Shown: one piece after another, positions 24,305-30,128 of the stretch
Numbering within the stretch: the first letter of the stretch is position 1
How the letters are laid out: the number at the start of each line of letters is the position of its first letter
DNA from: DYJK01 sp964464825
GTDB lineage: Bacteria; Bacteroidota; Ignavibacteria; Ignavibacteriales; Melioribacteraceae
Direction: 5' to 3'
DNA: 30,128 nucleotides
Assembly (NCBI GenBank): GCA_964464825.1
Contig: CAYXKL010000024.1
Coordinates: forward strand, 1-30,128
The notes under the pieces: generated by a model
Told to the model about the DNA's origin: nothing
What the model saw: the letters and a program-made list of their open reading frames with translations, nothing else
The model's database searches: none
Made by a program: the position numbers and the translations under genes

Positions 24305-26197
24305 ATGAGAAAAGCATTATTACTTTTTACGGTTTTATTATTTAGTGTCTCTCTTGTTTATGCTCAAACATATAATGTTACTTTTAAAGTGAACATGAAT
24401 ATAGAACTAAACAAGGGCAGATTAACCACAGCCAATCAGGTGTACGCTCGCGGTAATTTTAACGATTGGGGCCAAAGTGAACTAACCGATGCTGATGCAA
24501 ACGGGGTTTACGAAGGTACATTCGCGGTTGAGGCATCAAAATTAGAATCTGGTACTGGGAATATGTACTTTAAATATTTCCATAATGGTGCCGGTGGTAT
24601 TAATACTGGCTGGGAAACAGATATTAACGGAGGAAATAGAGTCGTTGCTGTAACAGCAGATAAAGTGCTTGATCCAGCATTTTTTAATAGCGGCTCTTTT
24701 TCAAGTGGAGGTACATATACCGGTGTTGCAACTGATGTTACTTTTAATGTTAACATGACTTTACCAATAAATATGGGCATGAATCCAGGAACTGCAGTTG
24801 TTGGTATAGCTGGTAACTTTAATGGGTGGAGTACTACTGCAACAACATTATCTGATCCTGATGGCGACAAAATTTATTCAGGAACTGTTTCTACCACATC
24901 CGGAGAAATTCTGGTTTACAAATTTATCTATACTCAAGGCGGAATTTCATGGGAAGGTAATTTTCAAACAACAGATGATATATTTGGTAATGACAACAAC
25001 AGAATTTATGGTGTTGTAGATGGAACTAATACTGTTGACAGATTCTGGAACAATGCTGATCCGAACGTCCAATTGGGTGATGGAAACATGTCATTCACAG
25101 TTGATATGGGCGTATTAGAAACATTAGGTGTATTTGATCCGGCACTTGACGGTTTACAAATTCGCGGTGGTTTTAACGGTTGGAGTGATGCCGATCCAGC
25201 TAAAGCAGTTATGAACCAAAATCCAATCTTACCTAATGAATGGTTCCTCTCAATTCCTTTTGATAATCAGGAAGTAGGCGCTGCTCAAACATTTAAATAT
25301 TATGCAATTCTTGCCAATCCTGGTATATGGACAGATACTTGGGAAAGACCACTCTCTACCGGAGGTGGCGACCGCTCAGAACCATTTAATGCTGAAGCTA
25401 ATCAGGAAATTCCTAAAGTATATTATGATGATGTTTACCCCGAATTTGTAATTCCTCAAGGACAGTTTGTTCAAATTACATTCCGTGTTGATATGAGCCC
25501 AGCTTATGATGCTAATTTACAAGCAGTTCCGATGGAAACTGCAGATAGATTATTCTGGCGTTCAAGACAACCATTGTTCTCAAGAATAATGGGTTGGACT
25601 GATAATGATGAACAACAATATTTTGAATTATTTGACCCGGATGGTGATAAGATATATGAAGGAACGCTTGCAGTAAATGGTCCGGCATTCAACGGTTTTG
25701 AATACATTTATATGTATCAAAAAGCAAGCGATGCTTCATGGCAGAGAGAACCAACCGCACTTGGTACAACTGTATCTGGCAGAGTTAGATATATTCCGCA
25801 GTCTGCACCAAATACATTCCAACAGCCATACACTGCACCTCTTGATACATGGTTGAATCAAGCTGATAAATCTGCACAGTTTGAAGATTGGCCAGCTGGT
25901 TTATCAGTTGAAGAATATGGTAATGAAATACCAACACAATTTGCAATTGAACAAAATTATCCTAATCCTTTTAACCCATCAACAACAATTAGATTTTCAA
26001 TTCCAAGTGATGAATTAGTAAGCTTGAAGATTTACAACACACTTGGTCAGGAAGTAGCTGTATTGCTCAATGAAAATATGAGAGCCGGATCTTATGAATA
26101 TAAGTTCGACGCTTCTAGATTGAGCAGCGGTGTTTATTTCTATACAATTAACGCCGGCAGTTTCAATTCTACCAAGAAAATGTTATTCTTGAAGTAA
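24305..26197 (+). CDS. T9SS-exported protein with four starch-binding-like beta-sandwich repeats
   Basis: The 630-residue protein has a signal peptide (cut after about residue 20, VYA-Q). Four tandem units of roughly 105-130 residues follow, each opening with a strand like VTFKVNM, VTFNVNM, MSFTVDM or ITFRVDM (near residues 25, 145, 262, 390); the first three also carry GNFNDWG, GNFNGWS or GGFNGWS. This is the E-set/CBM-like pattern seen next to amylase-type domains. The C-terminus, residues 545-630, is a typical T9SS type-A sorting domain (NYPNPFNPSTTIRFSIP, LKIYNTLGQEVAVL, SSGVYFYTI). No catalytic domain is present, so it probably binds a glycan or a surface partner. A GGAGG sequence precedes the ATG. 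Confidence 0.9.
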   Translation: MRKALLLFTVLLFSVSLVYAQTYNVTFKVNMNIELNKGRLTTANQVYARGNFNDWGQSELTDADANGVYEGTFAVEASKLESGTGNMYFKYFHNGAGGINTGWETDINGGNRVVAVTADKVLDPAFFNSGSFSSGGTYTGVATDVTFNVNMTLPINMGMNPGTAVVGIAGNFNGWSTTATTLSDPDGDKIYSGTVSTTSGEILVYKFIYTQGGISWEGNFQTTDDIFGNDNNRIYGVVDGTNTVDRFWNNADPNVQLGDGNMSFTVDMGVLETLGVFDPALDGLQIRGGFNGWSDADPAKAVMNQNPILPNEWFLSIPFDNQEVGAAQTFKYYAILANPGIWTDTWERPLSTGGGDRSEPFNAEANQEIPKVYYDDVYPEFVIPQGQFVQITFRVDMSPAYDANLQAVPMETADRLFWRSRQPLFSRIMGWTDNDEQQYFELFDPDGDKIYEGTLAVNGPAFNGFEYIYMYQKASDASWQREPTALGTTVSGRVRYIPQSAPNTFQQPYTAPLDTWLNQADKSAQFEDWPAGLSVEEYGNEIPTQFAIEQNYPNPFNPSTTIRFSIPSDELVSLKIYNTLGQEVAVLLNENMRAGSYEYKFDASRLSSGVYFYTINAGSFNSTKKMLFLK

Positions 26198-26220
26198 TAT
26201 TTATTTAGGTGGAAAAAAAG

Positions 26221-26253
26221 AAACCCCGACAGAGTGTGTCGGGGTTTTTTTAT
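26221..26253 (+). terminator. Strong bidirectional hairpin terminator
   Basis: AAACCCCGACA-gagtg-TGTCGGGGTTT is a perfect 11-bp stem followed by TTTTATTA on the plus strand; on the minus strand it is followed by CTTTTTTTCC. It ends the envelope-gene row 24 bases after its last stop codon and can also stop transcription from the convergent SGNH gene. Confidence 0.93.
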
Positions 26254-26318
26254 TACACTAATCCAATATATGTTGCCGAACAATAGTTTGGATGTTAAAT
26301 AAAGAAATAAAAAACCGA

Positions 26319-26411
26319 GCTTTAGCCCAAGATTTACAACTAAATGTACTAAAACTAATATTATATTTTGGAATTTTACTCCGTGCTAAAGCATGGAAAT
26401 ACTGTAGTTGT
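26319..26411. repeat. Interleaved inverted repeats (pseudoknot-like) between convergent genes
   Basis: GCTTTAGC (26319-26326) is complementary to GCTAAAGC (26385-26392), and ACAACTA (26336-26342) to TAGTTGT (26405-26411). The order A-B-A'-B' is that of an H-type pseudoknot. The third piece also forms its own near-palindrome, CCGTGCTAAAGCATGG (26381-26396), like a REP unit. On the minus strand the GCTAAAGCTCGG arm is followed by a T-run, so a second terminator for the SGNH gene is another reading. Confidence 0.4.
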
Positions 26412-26429
26412 GAATTATATTAAAAGTTA

Positions 26430-28415
26430 TTAATTATTCTTAGATAAAATTACTATTAATTGTTTGTACAATTCATCTGCACCGGGATAATTGGGTTCCA
26501 TCCGATTAAGTTTTGTCAGTGCTTCCATTCCTTTTTTATAATCCTTATTAAGAGCATAAGCACCGGCAAGATTGTAAAGAGTTTGGGTATCTTTGAAATC
26601 AAACTCAACCGATTGTTCTAAATAGTAGATTGCTTTTTTTGCATCATTATTTACAAGATAAATTTGTCCCAGCCATTTTGTGCAGAACGCATTCGGACGG
26701 AGTTCATATTCTGCTAATAAAATTTTCTCTGCGTTTTTGTAATCTTTGATAGAAAGAAACCGGGTGCAGATTTGTTCTAGTTGTTGGTAGTATGGTTCAA
26801 GAATAGGATAGTTATATAATAATGTTTTCATATGCTGAATGTACATATCAACATTTCGATTTTTAAAATACCATTCGGCAGTGTATTCAATTCCTTTACC
26901 CCAGCTTACTTTCCCTTCAAGAAATTTCATAGACATCGAATCAATAAAATTTTTAGGCTGGCAGATTTCCGGATAAGTTTTTTTGAATTTTGGATCGATG
27001 AAAGGCCAATCGTTTTTTAACAGTTTTATTCTATATTTTGCAGTTATTGAGTCGAATCTGGAAATATTAAAATTGCTTATTGTTAAGCTGTCTTGTTTTT
27101 TACTTTCTACAACTGGTTGCGAATTCTTTGGTAAATAACCTTTTTCTTCCATCTTCTCATAAAAAAGTTTACCCATGTAATGAAATCCGTTCAAAGTCGG
27201 GTGTACATGATCAGTCATTATATTTTCACCGATTATTCCATGCGGACTTACAAATCTGAAGGCAGAATCAATATCAATTACAGCTGCATTATATTTTTTA
27301 CCTAAAGTTTTTATTAAGAAATTAATTTTTCCCGGTGCACGGAATCTCAAACCATCGAGTTCTTTCGCAAGTGTAAATAGTGAGTCGGCTGATTTATAAT
27401 TACCGTTTTTAAATTCTTTTTTAGCTTTTATAAATGTAGAATCGGCACGAGGATATTTTTTTGAGTTTATGGAAATGAAAGGGAATTGATCTTTTAAATT
27501 GCTTACTTGTGTAGAAACAATAACTGGAATATTAGCTTCCTTGAACATACTTAATACATCAGAAAAATTTTTTTCAAATTGAGTTATGCCATTCTGATAT
27601 TTCTCCGATCCTAATTCAATATATTTTTCTTTTGCCATCCGGGACATTAAAGTACCGCTCTTCGGCATTCCATCATCGCTGGATAGTAAACTAGCAAACC
27701 ATTCAATAATATTTTTAACTAATTGAGTAGTTTTAAATCGGTTCATGTAAAGGTACAGATTAACAAGTTCGGGAGAATTGCTAACAGATTCTAATGAACC
27801 AACACCTAATGCGCCGTAATATTCATTATGACCGGCGTAAATAATTATTAGATCCGGTTTCTGTTCGATTACATCAGGGACGAAATCACGGTAAGTATAT
27901 GAATTTGTTGCCGAGATAGAAATATTTACAACTTCAATTGTGTTTGATGGGTATACTAGCTCCAGTCTTTTTCTGATGTAACGGGAAAAAGAACCCATCG
28001 GCATATAAGGGTATCCGGCAGAAGTACTTTCGCCAAGTACAAAAACACGGAATGCGTTCTTTTTCTTTTCAACATCAAAAACATCTTCTATTGTTGTGGG
28101 TATGTTATTAGATGAAGAAAAATATCTCCTGGCTACTTCGGGATTAATAATGTACTTACCTTCAGTAGGATTAACCCACATAGTAAGATCATATCCGTAA
28201 TTAAAAATTCTTAATCCTAATTCAAGCAGTACTAAAAAAATTATTGGTATAAAAAACAAGATTAAATAATAATAGAAAGGAGCTTTACTTTGAGAAGCTT
28301 CAATGATTTTTTTTACTTCATCTACCTTAACATTTATATCGGAAGCTATTTTTTCAGCGGATAATTTATTTTTGTTTTTTAATATGTAACTGATTTGTTT
28401 GTTCTTTAATGCCAA
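26430..28415 (-). CDS. Membrane-anchored SGNH/GDSL-type hydrolase with TPR repeats
   Basis: The 661-residue protein has a short cytoplasmic N-terminus resembling a helix-turn-helix (about residues 18-41, AEKIASDINVKVDEVKKIIE), a membrane helix (about 46-70), an SGNH hydrolase domain with nucleophile Ser130 in FVLGESTSAG, Asn197 in AGHNEYYG, and D402/H405 in TDHVHPTLNGF, then TPR-like helices to the end (about 530-655). A TPR-like insert (about 333-355) splits the hydrolase domain. Such enzymes remove or transfer acyl groups from surface glycans or other substrates outside the membrane; the substrate is not known. It is divergent from the DUF5989 gene (236 bases between starts), a frequent neighbour of SGNH genes. 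Confidence 0.88.
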   Translation of the reverse strand: MALKNKQISYILKNKNKLSAEKIASDINVKVDEVKKIIEASQSKAPFYYYLILFFIPIIFLVLLELGLRIFNYGYDLTMWVNPTEGKYIINPEVARRYFSSSNNIPTTIEDVFDVEKKKNAFRVFVLGESTSAGYPYMPMGSFSRYIRKRLELVYPSNTIEVVNISISATNSYTYRDFVPDVIEQKPDLIIIYAGHNEYYGALGVGSLESVSNSPELVNLYLYMNRFKTTQLVKNIIEWFASLLSSDDGMPKSGTLMSRMAKEKYIELGSEKYQNGITQFEKNFSDVLSMFKEANIPVIVSTQVSNLKDQFPFISINSKKYPRADSTFIKAKKEFKNGNYKSADSLFTLAKELDGLRFRAPGKINFLIKTLGKKYNAAVIDIDSAFRFVSPHGIIGENIMTDHVHPTLNGFHYMGKLFYEKMEEKGYLPKNSQPVVESKKQDSLTISNFNISRFDSITAKYRIKLLKNDWPFIDPKFKKTYPEICQPKNFIDSMSMKFLEGKVSWGKGIEYTAEWYFKNRNVDMYIQHMKTLLYNYPILEPYYQQLEQICTRFLSIKDYKNAEKILLAEYELRPNAFCTKWLGQIYLVNNDAKKAIYYLEQSVEFDFKDTQTLYNLAGAYALNKDYKKGMEALTKLNRMEPNYPGADELYKQLIVILSKNN

Positions 28416-28651
28416 AATTCCCTCTCATTCTTCGATGAACGACATGTAAAAATAATCAAAAATGTATTGTGGTTAAAATTTGTTTGTACTGCTTATATGA
28501 GTAATAAAATTCTTATTCTCTTAGTATAATTCGATTTACTCAACAATACACATTCATATCCGATATGATTAGAAAGTGAAAAGAAATTCTACATAATGAT
28601 TCTATAGATTTAACTATATTTTGCTCGTAAAAAAAAATAAGTGGGTATTAC

Positions 28652-28810
28652 ATGAGTAAACTTTCCACATTAAGCCAGCTTTGGACATTCCTTCGAGTTA
28701 GAAAAAAATGGTGGTTGATGCCGATTATTTTCTTTCTAATTTTACTCGGCGGATTAATCATATTAACAAAGGGATCAGCTTTGGCACCATTTATTTATGC
28801 TATATTCTAA
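28652..28810 (+). CDS. DUF5989-family small membrane protein
   Basis: This 52-residue frame encodes SQLWTFLRVRKKWWLMPIIF, then a single membrane helix and the C-terminus LTKGSALAPFIYAIF. The FLRVRKKWW start and GSALAPFIY ending are the signature of the DUF5989 family, tiny one-helix proteins often encoded beside SxtJ-like, carbamoyltransferase and SGNH-hydrolase genes. Function is unknown. It lies 28 bases upstream of the second TonB-receptor gene on the same strand and is divergent from the SGNH hydrolase gene. The ribosome-binding site is weak (AATAAGTGGG), but the match to the family over the whole length makes the call firm. Confidence 0.85.
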   Translation: MSKLSTLSQLWTFLRVRKKWWLMPIIFFLILLGGLIILTKGSALAPFIYAIF

Positions 28811-28838
28811 CTATCTTTTTTACACTAATATCCTCTGA

Positions 28839-30128
28839 ATGAATAGAAATATAATCTATATAATCTTAATTGTTTCTTATGCCCTTTTTTACACAGACTT
28901 ATATTCACAAGAAAAGGGTACACTGCGCGGAGTTGTAATCGATTCAACAAATTCCGAAGCGCTCCCTTTTGGTAATGTTTTAGTAAAAGAATTAGGACTT
29001 GGCGCATCAACAAATAACCGGGGTTATTTCGTTATCCGCTCGGTTCCGGCCAATCAAATTTATACATTGATTGTAAGTTACATTGGTTATAAAACAAAAA
29101 TTTACAACGTTAAAGTTGAACCGGATAAAATTACCGAGCTAGAAGTTAATCTTGTTCCTTCAAGTATTGAATTGCAGACCATAGAAAAAATAGAATATTT
29201 GGCCGAAGAAGAAAACGTTCCAGATATCAGTAAAACTACAATAACACCAAAACAGATTGAATATATTCCTAAAGGAGTTGAATCGGATATTTTAAGGTCT
29301 CTAGTCACTTTACCTGGAGTACAAACAACCGGAGATGTGTCAGCAAAATTCAATGTACGTGGAGGTGAATCTAACCAGAATATAGTGATGCTTGACGGAA
29401 TAACTGTTTATTATCCTTTCCATTCAATAGGATTATTCAGTATTATAGATCCCGATATAGTTAATAACATAGAATTTTTTAGAGGCGGTTATTCCGCAAA
29501 CTACGGCAGAGCAATTTCTTCTGTACTGAAAATAATTACAAAAGATGGTAACAAAAATAAATATTCGGGCAGTTTCAGCGCGTCTCTTTTATCAGCTAAA
29601 GGTTTGATAGAAGGTCCTATCCCGGAAGGTTCTTTTTATGTAACGGCACGTAAAAGTATTTCAAATGATATTTTGAAAAAATTTGTAAATGAAAATGAAC
29701 TGCCAATCGATTTTTATGATGCAGCATTTAAAATAAATTACGACAACAGTAAATTTTTCTCCGGTACAAAATTCACTCTTCAAGGGTTATTCAGCGGCGA
29801 TAACTTAGAATACAATGATCCGAATGTTCCCGATTACCTTTGGGCAAATAATATTTTAGGATTTAAAATTTTCGCAGTAGGCGAAGTACCTTTCTTTTTA
29901 GACCTTGGAATTTCCTACAGCAGTTTTAAAAATGAATTGATACCCAAAGAAAGCGGTTTAAAACCCAAACTTAATGAAGTAAAAGATTTTTCAATTTCTG
30001 CAGATTTTCTTTATGTATTGGATAGTAAAGATGAAATTGGATTAGGTGTTGATGTTAAATCAATTTCATCTAAACTTTTTTTAGTGAATAGATATAATTT
30101 TAGAACAGATGTTGGAATGGATAAGATT
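28839..30128 (+). CDS. TonB-dependent receptor (5' part; continues beyond the window)
   Basis: The frame is open from the ATG at 28839 to the window end, 430 codons. It has a signal peptide (ending near residue 21, YTDLYSQ), a CarboxypepD_reg-like domain (about 22-105, LRGVVIDSTNSEALPFGNVL and VSYIGYKTKIYNVKV), and a plug domain (about 135-235, with DILRSLVTLPGVQTTGD, KFNVRGGESNQNIVMLDGI and GGYSANYGRAISSVLKIITKDG). The barrel follows. It is distinct in sequence from the receptor at 16711 and has no large secreted partner in view. The ligand is unknown. A few hundred residues of barrel are expected outside the window. Confidence 0.93.
   Translation, partial: MNRNIIYIILIVSYALFYTDLYSQEKGTLRGVVIDSTNSEALPFGNVLVKELGLGASTNNRGYFVIRSVPANQIYTLIVSYIGYKTKIYNVKVEPDKITELEVNLVPSSIELQTIEKIEYLAEEENVPDISKTTITPKQIEYIPKGVESDILRSLVTLPGVQTTGDVSAKFNVRGGESNQNIVMLDGITVYYPFHSIGLFSIIDPDIVNNIEFFRGGYSANYGRAISSVLKIITKDGNKNKYSGSFSASLLSAKGLIEGPIPEGSFYVTARKSISNDILKKFVNENELPIDFYDAAFKINYDNSKFFSGTKFTLQGLFSGDNLEYNDPNVPDYLWANNILGFKIFAVGEVPFFLDLGISYSSFKNELIPKESGLKPKLNEVKDFSISADFLYVLDSKDEIGLGVDVKSISSKLFLVNRYNFRTDVGMDKI

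Noticed and set aside
24508..24870. 120-residue minus-strand open frame
   Set aside because: It is antisense to the T9SS cargo gene, has no ribosome-binding site or domain, and its proline/valine-rich content mirrors the opposite strand.

Overview
The window looks like part of the chromosome of a member of the Ignavibacteria/Melioribacter side of the Bacteroidota-Chlorobi group, probably from a metagenome-derived genome. The base composition is A/T-rich. The taxonomic reading rests on a C-terminal type IX secretion (T9SS) sorting domain with the motif NYPNPFNPSTTIRF, a PorV-like outer-membrane protein, carboxypeptidase-regulatory-domain TonB receptors, and the secreted protein family rich in DGIDNDGDG-type motifs. 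No phage genes, insertion sequences or CRISPR arrays were seen.

Layout, left to right. (1) 1-3031: the 5' half of a DUF255/YyaL-type thioredoxin-domain protein, a GlsB/YeaQ-type small membrane protein, a SirB1-type transglutaminase-like protein, a secreted thioredoxin-like gene broken by an apparent one-base frameshift, and a tiny membrane protein. (2) 3132-8907, minus strand: an apparent operon of a secreted PDZ protein, a membrane-anchored NEW3-type protein with an N-terminal coiled coil (interrupted by an in-frame TGA), an ABC ATPase and two paralogous ABC-2 permeases, closed by a hairpin terminator at 3081-3112. (3) 9091-11249, minus strand: a methyltransferase, two small secreted proteins and an RRM/RGG RNA-binding protein. 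(4) 11384-14726, minus strand: tRNA-Asp with a strong terminator, 6-phosphofructokinase, RNase HIII and a LacI-family regulator. (5) 14990-26197, plus strand: a row of five envelope/secretion genes, namely a double-parvulin prolyl isomerase, a TonB-dependent receptor, a 1222-residue secreted protein with acidic repeats and an Fn3-like region, a PorV-like beta-barrel, and a T9SS cargo protein with four starch-binding-like beta-sandwich repeats. (6) 26430-30128: a membrane SGNH hydrolase with TPRs (minus), then a 52-residue DUF5989 protein and the start of a second TonB receptor (plus).

How the genes may work together (inference): the plus-strand row reads as one surface module. The parvulin would assist outer-membrane protein folding, the TonB receptor and its 1222-residue companion would sit at the outer membrane, the PorV-like protein would serve T9SS export, and the last gene would be displayed cargo with carbohydrate-binding-like domains. 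The divergent LacI gene may regulate it in response to a sugar. The minus-strand ABC operon looks like an export or envelope-remodelling machine with its own periplasmic adaptor. Two genes carry apparent disablements (frameshift near 2497, in-frame TGA at 7204-7206), which may be real decay or sequence errors. No stretch longer than about 265 bases lacks a gene; the longest gap is 14727-14989.
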